Positions 45,170 through 61,688 of a stretch of DNA of 64,000 bases are shown in pieces. The stretch is from assembly GCA_022606135.1 (NCBI GenBank), contig JABYQN010000020.1:62001-126000 (forward strand), given 5' to 3'. Every line of letters starts with the position of its first letter. Positions within the stretch are counted from its first letter, which is position 1. The position numbers and the translations under genes were made by a program. Below the pieces are notes generated by a model. That model was given only the letters and a program-made list of their open reading frames with translations. It did no database searches and was not told the origin of the DNA. This DNA is from Fomes fomentarius. Its lineage: Eukaryota; Basidiomycota; Agaricomycetes; Polyporales; Polyporaceae.

Positions 45170-48100
45170 GGTTTCTTTCTTCCTTGTGTAGGACTGAGGT
45201 GCTCAAGTACTTGTGCGAGGAGGGCGAGGAGGAGGTCGATGAAGCTTTGTAGCCTTGGAAGTTTGGAGCGTTGAGAGCGGGCGACGAGGTGGGGGGAGCA
45301 GTGCAAGGGTATGATAGTGCTCGTCGCGTGGGTATTGGGGGCAGGAGGGCTTGCACAAAAAGCTCGAGCGGGGTGAGTCAGAGAAAGAGGTGATCTGTGG
45401 CCCACCCTCTTTATGCAACCGCGCAAGCGCCGGCGGTAAGAAAAAAGCGCGAGCAAACGGCGGACCACAAGTGAAATGACTGTGCGCGTCCCCCCCCCCG
45501 TTCCGTCGGAAGGGCTGAGTCGCTAGTATAGTCGCTAGTCGCCTGCAGCCCGAGCGGGCGGATTGGAAAGAAGTTCGCGAAGACGCGGCCGCATGTGGCT
45601 ACCGCTGAGATTCGTGAGATTCGCTCGCGCGGGCAGAGAGTGCTGATATCCCCGCTTACCCGAATCCGTACTCAATTCAACGCCTACGTACTTGGGTGGA
45701 TGCGGAAGTTTACCTTCTTGTACATGTACAACGGCCACATACAGTGCGCGATGCGCGCTCACCCATCTGTGTCTGTGCACCGTGTCCTGAGGCGAGTGTA
45801 TGCGAGCTCCCTGCACCTCTGTTCTGCGAATCTCCAAGCACGCCCTAGGATTCATGTGACCGCCATCTTTCGCCTTCTTCCCTGCTACTCCGACGAGTGT
45901 TCCCAGCGATATCAGAACGCGGGGGCATATGCACGCACGCGCATTCGCCGCGGCCACCAAGCGGCCACACTTGCATTCAGAGTACATGGTTACCTGTCTG
46001 TATGTCTGTATGCCTCTTTGTCTGGATCTCCCGCACAACGCTAGCACTGTATCTTCCGTCTTGTTTTTGGCCCTCCCCCGACGTCGACGTGACGTTGGTG
46101 TTGTTCTCCCATAGATATGTCGCGCCATGTACCGTCATCATCGGATGCACCGCGCACGTTCTTCACGCGCGCAAACGCGAATGTGGCGTCTTCACTGCAA
46201 CCCCTCACTGCTCACGGTGGCGTCGCACCCAAGAAAACCGTGAAGTTTTGACGACGCTTCGAACGCAGCGGGAGCAATCAGAAATATATGCGCATGCGTC
46301 CCTAGAATTCCAAGAAAAGGAACTTCTGGCAAATGTTTCCCGCCGCGTGCAGCAGCGCACCTGGCATCAAGTGTTTGCCCCTTCTGGCGGGATCGCGAGC
46401 AGCACTTATTTTACATAGATTGCTGACTAAGTACTACGTATCGCATTCCTGCCACTGCTTGCGCTTCTGCTTTATCTTTATCTACTGACACGCCTCGTGG
46501 CAGTTACATATATTGCCCCTCCTCCGAGCCCGCCTACGTGACGCGCGCGTGCCAAGCTTGGAGGACAACGGCAGGGACGCACAGGCCCAAGCGCATGCGA
46601 ATACAATACGGACGTCCGACTATCCGACGCGTGCGCTAGCGCTTGACTTGGTGGTGACGAGATGACGAGAGTGTGTAACGCGTCTGTGTGCAGAGCTTCT
46701 TCGAAAACCAACTATGGCGTGCTGTTAGGCAGTACGCGTACGCCGCAAGCTGATGGAAGTTGGACTGGATGGCCCTGCGGCGGCTTGGATATCCCAAGTC
46801 TCTCTCTCTCGGATATCCAACGTTGACGTTGACGCTGTCGCGACAGAGGTGGACGGTTTGGTGTATTTGGGTTTCCATGCCTTTATTGTCATCTGAGAAG
46901 AAGGAGTTAGGTCTCGGGATGGATCGACTGATTCAGACCACACAGACCACACAGCCCATTATGCTGCTACGCGCGTCGAATCCTCGCTGCGGGACCGCGC
47001 TCATCACTAGCTATGTAGGATGTACAATCAACACCGGTCGCCGCTCCCGATCCCGACTAGTACCACCAGATGAAGTTGGGTTCTCTGGCATGTCGTGGTT
47101 ATCTATCAATCGCGGAGAGGGCTCTCGGATCTAATCTGAGACAGCTCACTGGAGTCCTATAGTACTTATCGCACGCACGGAAAGAAAGATAAGTCCTCCT
47201 GAAGTCTGTATGGGTGTGGTACCTGTTTCCCACACGCCGCCACACTGGTCCTGCTGCTTCTGACACTGACAGATGTCGATAATCTCTGACATCATTTGTT
47301 ATTGTACTCGAGCTGCAGCGCAGGACCGCAGGTCAAATTTTGCTCGCTTGGACGCTTGAACGCGGCGGCGCGTCGAAGGAGCCGTGCGATATACCGATAT
47401 CGATATCCTTCTTTGCTATGGTACACATATGATACTTGCTTGGGCTATGCCAGGTGCTGCAGACGACCTGCGCCGCCGACACCACGCAATCCGGAATACA
47501 ACCCACTACTCACGGACGTCGTTAACGTTCAATGTTTTCGCCCGTCAGAGAGTCGTCGCGAGTCGGCACCGGAAGTCCGAAGTCCGAAGTCGTAGCAGAT
47601 CCTACGCAAATCACCCAGTACTGCACTATCGAGCATGATAGCTGCCAAGGCAGACTCGAGAAGCGCCCATCGCGAGTCATGACTCATAGCGTTCGTTATT
47701 GGCAACAAAGAACGCGACAGAAGTCGCCAAACGAGTTAACCTAGAAGACAGCCGGATGCGATGCATTCGTGCGTGCCAACTGTCAGGATGCCTGAACCAA
47801 CTCCACAGACCCACGTATGCGCGGCGTCTCGTCTAGAAGTGCGGTCTGCGACGTCCGGAGCTGACACGAGACACGAGACACGAGAAGTGGTCGGAGATTG
47901 GGGCTGGCTCTATTCTCTATTCTCTATTCGATTATTGAGTACGCACCAGCCCACTTGGAACTCGCGCGCGGCATGCGCGGGGTCGTTCAACGTCCCTAGT
48001 CCCCAAGGCCTTATCCCCGGTTACAATTGAGATGAGACCTGAGACTTGAGAGAGTCGGAGTCGAAAGAAGCCATCTGGAGCCGCGGCCGGTTCCTGGAGA

Positions 48101-49216
48101 CTTCCGCCCTGGCAGCTGGGGTCCTGGGTCTTGGGTCCTGGATTCTGGATCCTTTACCCTGGGAGAGTTCCTTCTCCCGCACCGGCGACTCTTCTAGTCA
48201 GTACCTGGACCACCAGGACTGTCAAAGAGAGTGAGTGGGGCGCGCAATAGAAAGCGAGAAGACCTGCGTATGTATTTGAGATGTGGTGGCATCGCAGCTA
48301 TACCGCGATGGGCAGGCGCGGCACGGGAGGGCAGGCAGGCATCATGCATGTCCGATGTCATGAACATGAACGTGAGCACGAGCACGAGCACGAGAGCGCC
48401 GCGGGATCGCTCGGGATGGTCGAACTTCGATGCTGAGAAGGTCGAATCGGATCGCTGCTGCGATTAGCACTAGTCTCCATCGGGATGCGCCCAGGGGGTC
48501 CGACCGGCCGGGGTGCCGTATACCTAATGCCTGCTCGTACATCCACTGTATGTATGTATGTATCGCATCGTCATAGCATCCCGAATGCCTGTCGCACAAT
48601 TGGCCAGCGTGAGGTCCGAAGCGGTCAGCTGGCGACTCACCCACCTTCGCAGGACTGCGTATGATTCGTGCACCCCAGATCGCAGCAAAAAAAAAAGAAC
48701 GTGCGAGTAGCACATCGCACATCGACCTTACGGATACCTAAAGCGCATGTGCCCACGATGCAGCTCGGCAACGCAGCGAGCCGGGTGGCCCCTTGAAAAG
48801 AAACTAGTCCATAGTCAACAGAAAGAAGCGATGCACAAACCGCCATGCGCCATTTGCTTCCGCGCGTGCGACGTGCGACGTGTGGCGTGGGGCGTGGTCA
48901 GCTGGTCTGCATCATGAACGTACCGCACGCGTGCCGGGCTATTCGTGTTATGGGCGATGATGAACCTCAATGACACGGCAAGGGGAGGCAGGTGGCACAA
49001 CAAACAGGGTTCAGTCGCAGACTCGCAGTCCATGGATAGATTACATGTGAAGAGCGGGCCAGTGGCAGTAGGCACTAGACACGAGGCACGACCTCTCGTT
49101 CGCTCCCTACGTGTTAGCACAAAGCACCACACCTATCTGTAAAGTTTGGATGTGGAATGTGGTAGAGAAGCCAGGCTGCGGGCATAGAACTGGCGGGAAG
49201 ACAGGCTCGTCTTTCG
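45170..49216. other. Gene-poor stretch, no gene supported
   Basis: About 4 kb. It contains runs such as ten C at 45490-45499, ACACGAG units near 47868-47883, TATTCTC units near 47908-47927, GAGCAC units near 48376-48392 and TATG units near 48550-48562. Open frames are many but short, with Arg/Ser/Pro-rich noise composition and no conserved words. Confidence 0.45.
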
Positions 49217-51734
49217 TCATTGCGCGCTGTCCAGGGCCCGGGCGGGTTTGTCGTCACCTTCGGGTGCCGCTGCTGCTACGGTCACGGGCGCAGGGTCCGA
49301 GGCGAGGCGCACGACGACAAACCGCCTCGTCAACAAGTTGAACACGCTCCCAAATATGAGCGCGATGAGCGTGCAGCTCATGATGATGACATTATACGGC
49401 ATGCTGAAATCCGGAGTCGCGAGATCCACTAGCAATATTGGCGTGTACATCCTCCGTGGCCGTCGACTGTGACTGTTTCTGCCGGTGAGGACAGGAGAAG
49501 TTGCAGCTGTGTTGTTGTTCCGGTCCCCGAATGTGAATGGCACCAGGACGGCTGGAGGCAGGTCCCAGCCGCGCTGAGCGTCAGGCTGGTGCTCTGTGTA
49601 GCGCAGGAACGGCTTGACGACGTCCATCGTCAGGTGCAGGGTCTTGCGAGGGGGCAGCGTCAAGACCGCCTGGAGGAGCGCCGGCCGGGAGTGTGGTACC
49701 GGAGGGGTGTACGAGACGAGGGACACGAGATCGTCTACAATGAAACACGTCAAGTTAGTGTTAGTGTCAGTTGCGATCTCGACACCGGACATGGGTGACG
49801 GGGGCGATGAGGGTTCATGACACGGCGGAGAGATCGCCAGGGGTAGATTGAGACGATCTAACTAGCGTCTCGCATATCGCGTTTCGAACTCGCAGCGAAC
49901 CCTCCGAATCCAGGCGCGGAGGGACCGAGCGCGGTAGGGAAGAAGGGAAGGAGGCGAGATACAGCTCTAGACTTACCACGTGCGGTGCCGTCGATATGGG
50001 CGCGGAGGGTGTGAAGGTAGAACTGGAGGTGCCAGGGCATCGTCTCGAGGTAGCCGAGGCTGACCTGCATGGGCAGGTTGTTCGTCACGACGAGCGTTAG
50101 CTGCGCCTCGGCCTGGCTTGTGCCCTTCAGGTTCCGGCGGATCGAGATATCCGTGAGGGGAGGCGCCTCCGAGCTGTTCGCTGTATACGCGAGTTCCAAG
50201 TGGTTGGAATTCCAGGGTCAGAGAACGCATAGAACAGTAATACGCGTAGATTGGGCGGCTCACGATACTCGAAAGAGGCTTCTTGGGGCCAACGCATTGA
50301 AACATCCAGTGCTTCTTGCTCTGCGGTGACAGTTAGCTGTCTTGCCGAACAGGGAGATATCGCCAGACACTTACTAGCACCGACGTTGTATGTCGCAACG
50401 CCGTCTGCGATTTTAGTCGGATCGGGATTGACTGAGTAGGGAAAATCTCCGTTGGGAAGCTCCACTCGGACCTTACTCGACCGTGCAACGGGGCAAGCTC
50501 TCTCAATACTGCGGTCGAAGACCGAGCCGAGAGACCAATCTGAAAGCGTGTTTAGTACAACTCTATTGCTCCGAGCATATCGGAATGAGGACAGATATAT
50601 CCATGTCTAGTGTCCGAGTACAGCGAGGTGCACCGCACAACATGTCGCGTATTCAGGGTCATTCAACGCCATCACGGCGTATGACTGATGTGGCATCATG
50701 GAGGGGCGGTTAGATATGCTGACACGGCAGGAGCTAGTGTACGATAGCACGCGTCACAGTTTATTGTAGAAGAGAGGGTAGAGGTGCGATTTAATCGGAG
50801 CATGGAAGAGAAAATATAGAGCATGTGTTCAACGTTCATGATATGCTCACCTCGACGTTTATCATCCGACGTCCGCACCGGGTCGAAGACAGCTTGGAAT
50901 GTCTGGCGAATCTCGACGCCAGCATCCTCTCGATACCGGACATGGACCCCAAGTCCGTGCCAATCGGCATCGAATAGGCGGTGCGGGTTCAGCAGGCTAG
51001 CGATACCTGAAAGGGACTTGCACGGCAGGAGCTTGAGGAACGGCGTCAAGTTCTCCGTGCAAACGTGTTCGGAGGGCAGAATAGCATGACGGAGCTGATG
51101 GGGATATGTGAAGTCGGGCAGAGTGCCTTCGGGTTGGAAGGTAAGCACTGGGGATGTTGTGCGCTGGTCGTCCAGGTGACCTAGGGATGCGCAGAACAGA
51201 CCGGCTAAGGCGTTGCGCAGACCCTGCCACCGTTGGTCTACTCTGGCGTCGGGTTCAGCATTGGAAACACGAGAACAAGAGTGGTGGAACGCACGACGTT
51301 GGTACGCTGTCTCCCATCCATGCCCATAACTCCGCGCCTGTGCTTACACCCGGCTCGTCCGGATAGCCCCACGCATCGTAGTTCCACTTCCCAGCATTGA
51401 GAGTCAGATGAAGCTCTGTCACCGCGTATTCACGTAGTATTTGACCAAGCGCAAGCGGGAAGAGGGTGTAATGCTGCGCTAATAGAGAGTTATGCTTGCA
51501 TAACTTCTAACGTGGATAGGACGCACCTTCGTCGTCCTCTGATAGTTGTTGGGGGTCTCTCGGCGACGATCCCTTCAGTAGCGTTGTAAGCGAGAATCGG
51601 GCTGCCAGCTTTCCATCTCGCAAAGGGTGCAGATCTAGTTCCTCGTCGAACTGTTCACGCTGCGCGGTAACAGCAACCAGGTGCAGAGCCAGCAAGAACG
51701 ACGCCCTCCAGCACCGAGTTCCAGTCCACTTCAT
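49217..51734 (-). CDS. gpi16: GPI transamidase subunit PIG-T / Gpi16
   Basis: Part of the ER-membrane GPI transamidase that attaches GPI anchors to proteins. It begins MKWTGTRCWRASFLLALHL, a clear signal peptide, then REQFDEELDLHPLRDGKLAA. The family hallmarks follow in order: HYTLFPLALGQILREYAV, ELHLTLNAGKWNYDAWGYP, GAELWAWM, GLFCASLG, PSEHVCTENLTPFLKLLPCK (with the conserved Cys), GIASLLNPHRLFDADWH, DWSLGSVFDRSIERACPVAR, and a C-terminal lumenal part with GYLETMPWHLQFYLHTL. The single TM near the end (MPYNVIIMSCTLIALIFGSV) is followed by a short cytosolic tail to the stop at 49217-49219. Several introns of 50-200 nt interrupt it. It is divergent from Afg2, with a TATA box at 51984-51991. 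Confidence 0.93.
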
Positions 51735-52219
51735 TACAGAGTGGTCAAATCCTTTTCAGCCTTGCTTTCTGACAAGAAAGGTTGTACAGTCGACTGAGCC
51801 AGTAAAGATAGCTTTCAACGGGATGATGGAGAACGAACACAAGAATACGTACCGTTTAGCGCCCGAAGGAAGGCGCTAATCGACTCTTGACCTTGTTGAC
51901 CTTGAAGTCGATCTATCATCTTGCTACATCCAGAACTTGTGTCAACCCTCATCAATCGACGCACACACAAGTAAGCAGAATGTTTATATAGACTTGCTAA
52001 GGATGCAGTAACACTGATGCTCCGAGCAGAACATGTCATACTAATAGACCGGGATTACGTTGACCTCCAGAATTGTATCAATACGTCGTTTGCGGACGAC
52101 TCGCACTGTAAGTTGTACACCGGTGAGTATTGCGCGGAAGAGAGATCATGCCTCTAGAATCATAACGTCACCCTAGGACACTTCAGGGTATCTGTACTGA
52201 GAGATTACTCTTATCTAGG
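51735..52219. other. Divergent promoter region, PIG-T / Afg2, with possible upstream ORF
   Basis: 485 bp. On the minus strand a TATATAAA box (51984-51991) precedes an ATG at 51919. That opens a short spliced frame, MIDRLQGQQGQESISAF and so on, with a GTACGT donor and a CTCAG acceptor. The frame would end 34 codons on, just before the PIG-T ATG. Best read as a 5'-leader upstream ORF. Confidence 0.4.
51984..51991 (-). promoter_or_regulatory. TATA box for PIG-T direction
   Basis: TATATAAA on the minus strand, 250 bp upstream of the PIG-T ATG at 51734. The distance implies a long, probably spliced 5' leader. Confidence 0.45.
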
Positions 52220-55689
<3,470 letters not shown>

Positions 55690-56075
55690 TTCCCTGGACG
55701 CTGTCACGCTCACTCATCTTCGCGATGGAAGCTGGAAGTTAGATTGCACAACTTCGCAAGCGTTATGTCCCGTAGCGTACTTGCTTCTGTTTCGGTTATC
55801 CTACTGGTACACACGATCTATCGCATCTCAGCTCTTGTTAAATATACACAGCGAGGTCACAGTCATAGTTGAGAAGTCGATGAGACTGAAACGAGATCAG
55901 GGCACTTCAAGAAATGGTTACACGATACATCTACTGGGCCGTTCTATCGCACCCGCGCGCGACCGGGCTGACATCTGAGAGAATTGTTAGAGGCGGCTTA
56001 AGTGTGAGTCGAGTGAGAAATAAAGGGCAAAAAGTGATGGGGCACTCGCTTGGATTCTGCAGCGAATACCTTGAA
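55690..56075. other. Intergenic, convergent ends of Afg2 and NLR genes
   Basis: 386 bp between two stop codons. No gene or clear element seen. Confidence 0.5.
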
Positions 56076-59000
56076 TCACTCCTGCCACACGAACTGCTCA
56101 ACTACAAAATAGCAGTCAGCAACTTGACTATCGAGCGGCAGAGTGGCGTGTATACTTACGGACGCAGTCTACATCTGGATTAAACTGCTCCAGCGGTAGA
56201 TGCAGTCGACCCGTCTCTCTCCTCCCTTGTCGCCTCTCGCCCGCATTCTCTGGCTCCCCCCACTGCCCAAGGTCGTCCTTAGAATGCAGAAGACAACCAA
56301 TAGGCACCATGCTCATTGGTTTAGGCGTCTTTTCTCTAAGAATCGGACCACCAACGACAACCTTTGCGAAGGCCGAAGTCTGAGCAGGCAAGAAGAACGT
56401 ATGACGGTGTGCTGCACTGGAAGGTAAGGGTATGGTTTCCTGTAGGCATTGAACTCCCGTCTCCACCGCAAGAGCTTGGCCATCGGATTGACGGAACAGC
56501 GCGATCCTATATACCGAAAGTGTCCAACCACTCAGGCAAACATGGAGATGAGAATCGGTCCACGTGAGAGTGCATGGAAGCCTTTGAGAGAACTGGGACA
56601 GGTCGAAGACGCCCAAGTCAACTTCAAAGCTTTGCATGTGGGTCGGCGGGCTGCGCGTAGGCTTCTTGGAGCATAACCGATAAGTGTAGATGAGGAGAGT
56701 GATAGGAATGCCCTCTCCCTTCGGAGTGTCATCCAAGCGACCCTCGAACACAGCCAAGTGAAGATAGCCCCCTGACGTCGCGAAGTAGCACCTCACACAC
56801 AGAGTCCTTGCTATGTCAATGCCATTAGTAAGTATGCATCGGGCAGTAGAGCGTACCGAGGACACACTTGCCTGTGCTGGAGGTCCTGCCAACCTCGCGT
56901 TCGAAGTATGTGTTGTCCTCGTAGTCAGCGAATAGTATTGTGCGTCCACCCAGAGGCCACACGAGTAGAGGTATATGAGGATGGAATACCGGAGGAGAGT
57001 CTGAGAGGGGGTACGTGATTCTTGTGCGGCAACGAAAAAGGCGCCCCTCTGGCCCAAAGACTTGAACGATAGCTCGCTGAATCTCCGAAGAGAGCGGGGG
57101 TTTCGCGCCTCTTCTCCGACGGCGACGCGCGACACCCTGATCTCCATATGCTGGCATTTGACCGTAAGCAAACGCTGAAGGGTCTACCCCATCGTCGCTA
57201 TCGCTGTTAGCGTAGCCGTCGCTGCCATAGTCGTCCTCTCGAGCGTCATCCGAGGCATCCATAGCTCCGTCTTCATCTCCATCCTCGTCTTCATCTTCGT
57301 CTTCGCTCCGGACTGAGGAACGTGTGTACTCCGAATCAGACTTGTCGACCAACCCCTCTGGATCGTCTGCAGAGGAACAGCTACTGTACGTCTCGTATCC
57401 TTGGTCACTGTATTCAGAAGAGTCCGAGACGCCGTCATCGCTTTGCGTGTAATCCCTGTCGCTGTCGCCGTCGTCGCGCTCGTATCCCTGGTCGGCACGA
57501 GAGTCCGAGACGACCGACTGTTCGTCGCTTCGCGCGTAATTGCCGTCGCCGTCGCCATCGTCGTCGCCGTCGTCGTCGTGCTCGTATCCCTGATCGGCAC
57601 GAGAGTCCGATACGACCGACTCGTCATCGCTCCGCACGCAATCACTGTCACCATCGTCTCCCTCACGAGAGGCCCGGGTGCACTCGTCAGCAGCCCGGGC
57701 CACGTTGGATCGTCGGCTGGCAACAGCTATAACCCCGTTGAGACCAGCAATCTCCTCGATATAGCCGAGATCTTCACTGTCCATACCGTCGAAGCTCGTG
57801 TACTCGCCAATACCACCCACAGCGTAGTACAGCTGTGTGCCGATTCGAAGACAGGAGCCATTGCTGTTGAAGGCGGCGATAGGTGCGCCACCACCATGTG
57901 CGCAGATGCTGTAGGATACAGCCTCCTTAGGGTCTCCAACTGCATAGAGCGAGGCTTTGCAAGCATCGATAGGAACTTGCACGGTTCGTGGTGGACCGAG
58001 CAATCGAGGCAATGAATCCGCATCGTAGCTCCATGTCTGGATGACGAATTGGAGTTGACCATCTTCGGATATAGATCTGCATTGCACTAAGATCAGTATC
58101 TTGCAGGATAATCGTGAAGATGGAAGATGAAAATTACGCTAGTCGTAAAGTTATAACACCATCATGAGTGGGGAGTGTGGTTTGGAAGAAGCATCTACTA
58201 CTAGCTCTGGTTTCTGCCTGAACTCCCGGCACCTCGAGGCGAAACGAGCGGTACCGATTCTCCATCGTCGACAAGAAGTTGTCAGGTCCAAGGGCTCCCC
58301 ACCAACATCGATCGACCTCCCCCCTGCCACATTTGCGGAATGGACACGAGTCGTCATCGCATTCAGCAGTGCACGCCAAGAATTTCCGCCAGTCCCACCA
58401 GAAACGTTGGTAGTCGCGATGATACGTATCCTTGAGTATCAGGCGCGGGAGACACCGACGAAACCATACTACCTTCCGGTCATTCGAATTGACCCACCAG
58501 TACCGGCTGAACGCGCCGACGATATAGAGGCTTTGCACCTGAATGCACGTCTGGAAGTTGGACGAAGTGAGGAAGTCTTGTACGCGTTCGTTGAATTGCT
58601 TCGCGACTCGAGTGATCGCTCCATCAGAGGGTTCGAGGGAGAAGGATGGATGGTTGCCGTGGGGTCCGATCAGGTCAACGTGATTAACCCAGTTCTTGGC
58701 ACTATAAGTAAGGAAGAGGTGTTCTGCGACGGACTGGCCATCCGCATCAACCCAATCGTTCCTTTGGTGCCGTAGCAGCTTCGAATACCGGACTTGTGTG
58801 AGATAGCGTAAGCAGGCGTCTGCGACACGGAGGGGGCAAACCCGGAACGTGGCCTCGGGCGGCTGATAGTTCCCATCCTCGCTATTATCCTCAGGGTCGC
58901 AGATGACTTCGGCGTTCTGGCGGAGATAATTGAACACTGTGGAATGATAGAGGCGGCAGGTCTTGGTCCTGGCGTCCTTGTCGTTGTGTGCCACGAGATC

Positions 59001-61178
59001 TGAGCCATTGCCCATGGGATGAGAGCGATCGTCTTGCACTTCGATGAGTGGGGATAAAACTTGGAGAAGAGAGAACGGTTTGCCAGCTTCCTCGAGCCGA
59101 CCACTTGAGCTCCGGAGGATCGTAACAGCCTCCCAGATTTCTCCGACTTTTAATGGTCGCCGCGCAAATGTGACAAGTGAGAACACATCGCTGCGCCAGT
59201 GTCAATAACATGCCAAGGCACGTTTCGATGTCACGTACCGGGCTAGTTCTACGAACTCCTTGCTTCCGTGCAGCAGCCTGTTGAGGAGCCTGCGATAGTA
59301 TTCATCCAAGTTTTTTGCCTGCCCTTCTTCTGACAAGACCTCCTCCAATGCCCGCAAATTTATGGCTGTACCGAGCTCAACTATGATGAGGTGTGCCCAG
59401 AGGAAGTTGCTCTCAACACGATCGAGGAGCCGGTGCAAGATGGCGTTCCTCCGGTCCGGCGGAATGAACTCAAAGTTCTCGACAGAGCGTGTGAGATAGT
59501 CTCTGATTCCAGCCTTCACCGCATCCTTGATGTCGAAAGGAGTGTATGACTTGAAGTTCTCCTGCGTGTAGGGTATATTTTGCGAACTGATCCACAGCCG
59601 GACTGTACCTCGCCCTTCTCCGGTTGGCGCAACAAAGTTTCCCAGGACTCCAACGACGTCCAGAGCATTCTTCGTAGCGCCGCCGACTCCCCGGCCACGA
59701 CTGGGATCACTGATCTTCGCGAATTCCTCATCTACACCATCAAGGAAAAAGTGGACCGCCGTCAAATGCAGAGCAAGTTCCCGCAAGATCGACAGCACGC
59801 GCATCTCGACGTCTTTCTTCCTCTCGGCTGCGAGCTTGGCAAGCTTCTCGATGTGGGAGTCGTAGGACGGGTGCTCCGATAAGTATGATTCAAAAAGCTG
59901 TACGGAGAGCGATTTCAGGACATCGAGCGTGGCGTAGTTCTGATCAAAGCGGAAGTAGTGGGAAGCAATGGCGACTGAGGACTCCTCCTTCAATGTGCGG
60001 ACGACTTTTCGGCAGAGAGTGGATTTGCCTGAACCAGGAGGACCGTACACCCATAACGCAGGAGATGGCGTATCTCCCTTTCGCCACGCCTGGTATGTCG
60101 GGTTACTGAAGATCCAATCACAGGATCGATCATTAATGTTCGCGTATGCTGATCCTGGAAGTCTTCCATCATTGAGCGAGGTGAACCCCATAGTCAGAGA
60201 CTCATCCAGCTTGAGTAGATCTCGTATGGTGTGTACTGTGGCGTGTGCACGCTGAGTGGTGATTATGCTCGGCAGCATGGAAGGTACTTGCCTGACTTCT
60301 CATGTGCAGCATCCTGCTCTTTAGCAAGTTTGATCGCATCATCTACATTGGTTGCATTTGAGCGCATCTTTTGGACAGCACTGGCTAGTTCATCGCTATG
60401 AAGGGACACGAGAGCCGACATGACCTTCATGACCTCTGAATATTCTGCATGAGTGCGAGCAGAATCTGCAGAGGATACAGGTGGCCTACTGGAACGGCGA
60501 TAGAGCTCCTGGTACACACGATCCCAGAAACGGAATATATCCACATACGACTTGCGTAAGAGTTTTTTGAGCTGAGGAGACTGTCCAAAGAGACATCCAT
60601 AGACATGAATTTTATGGAGGTCGTCGCCTATTTTGCCAAGCGCCTCGTCAACCGTGCGGCGTAACTGATAGTAGCGATCGACGATCTAGGTAAAAAGCAG
60701 AGTGTGTTAGTGCGAGGACAGGATAGGTCATGCAGGTTGCATGCACAGTGGCTAAAATCCCGACACAGCTCCATATTATTCCTGAGATCGGCGTAGGGTC
60801 GGATTCTGCGGAAGAGTGAGTCTTCACGAGGCCAGACACGACTCTGGGGCGATAGTACTCACTGATGACGTTCGTGACAGCGCTATCGTAATCCTTATGG
60901 ATGGAAGCAAGCTTCTGTAGGACTGCTCTGGAAATCGAATGTTCTTTGCGACCGTTCACTAGGGTAGCCTGGAGTTTCTCGTTTATCTCCTTGGGATCTG
61001 AAGGTTTGGCTGGGTCGCAATGTAGAGCGAAGAAGTTCTTCTCCTTCTCCTTGGCGTTCAGACTCTGGAGATACTCATCAAGTGCGTGCTGGAGCACAGA
61101 GCTTCCTCTGAATCGCAGAATCAACTCTTTAGAATAACTACGATTCTAGGTTTCGCCGGACTTACTGGTAATCGACAT
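56076..61178 (-). CDS. NLR-like STAND NTPase: helical N-domain, NACHT, beta-propeller-like C-terminus (1,540 aa)
   Basis: Likely an intracellular immune or heterokaryon-recognition receptor by family. Nine exons: 61178-61166, 61126-60863, 60805-60747, 60685-60292, 60235-59239, 59190-58138, 58076-56872, 56771-56160 and 56101-56076. They sum to 4,623 nt with every phase agreeing. Residues 1-243 are helical, of the N-domain type seen in many fungal STAND proteins (DPTPISGIIWSCVGILAT, GDDLHKIHVYGCLFGQSPQL); DUF7708-like is my guess. NACHT: Walker A GPPGSGKST (308-316), Walker B VHFFLDGVDE (404-413). A winged-helix/helical region follows (DVFSLVTFARRPLKVGEIWE). From about 927 the C-terminus has beta-repeat words such as LVWPLGGRTILFADY, GGYLHLAVFEG and LPCTLTWTDSHLHV. 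It is interrupted at 1064-1222 by an Asp/Ser/Glu tract with internal repeats. Two introns (after 60292 and after 56872) use GC donors, CAG|GCAAGT. Confidence 0.85.
57435..57660 (-). repeat. Internal acidic coding repeats of the NLR gene
   Basis: Two near-identical units encode VVSDSRADQGYE flanked by Asp-rich runs. A third, worn unit reads VSDSSEYSDQGYE. At DNA level the two good units share long near-identical blocks, such as GGCACGAGAGTCCGA, about 100 bp apart. This indicates tandem duplication within the exon. Confidence 0.8.
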
Positions 61179-61688
61179 TTGCGAGTGAGGGGCTTGACAT
61201 GACCGGTCGGCGTATCAGCTTCTAGTAGACTGGAACTTTCAAGTCGGCGTGGGGAGGGAGCTCGAAGAGCCTTGATACATTCTGAGAGCATGTTGGAAAT
61301 ATATGAGTTCCGAGTCCGTGACGTGACTGTCTGTGCTGTGAGGGCCTGCGCTACCTATAGCGGCTATATGGCGCCCTTCCATTGACCTACAGCGCCTACG
61401 CGGCTTCCTCGCATCGATCTGCCAGTGCATGAGCGGGTCAGGAGTGCACTGGCTGGCAGAAGTACGGGGAAATGTGTACGCTATAATAGTAAGTGGCACG
61501 GCTGATCAATTCCAGGCTGTCGAAAAATGAACACAATGTTTCTGACTCCGTACAAGCAGCACATGGTCAGGCACTACTTGCCATATGAATTGGGTGCTTC
61601 CCTACTTGGATCTATACACGAGGTCGCTCATTACAATCCTCCGATGCTTCCTTAGTACTGGGATTGCACCGATTGTGGTTGTGGCGGC

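Noticed and set aside
57322..58015. Plus-strand open frames opposite the NLR acidic tract
   Set aside because: Antisense shadow of Asp/Ser codons, giving Val/Ile- or Arg-rich strings. The NLR reading is supported by exon phases over 4.6 kb.
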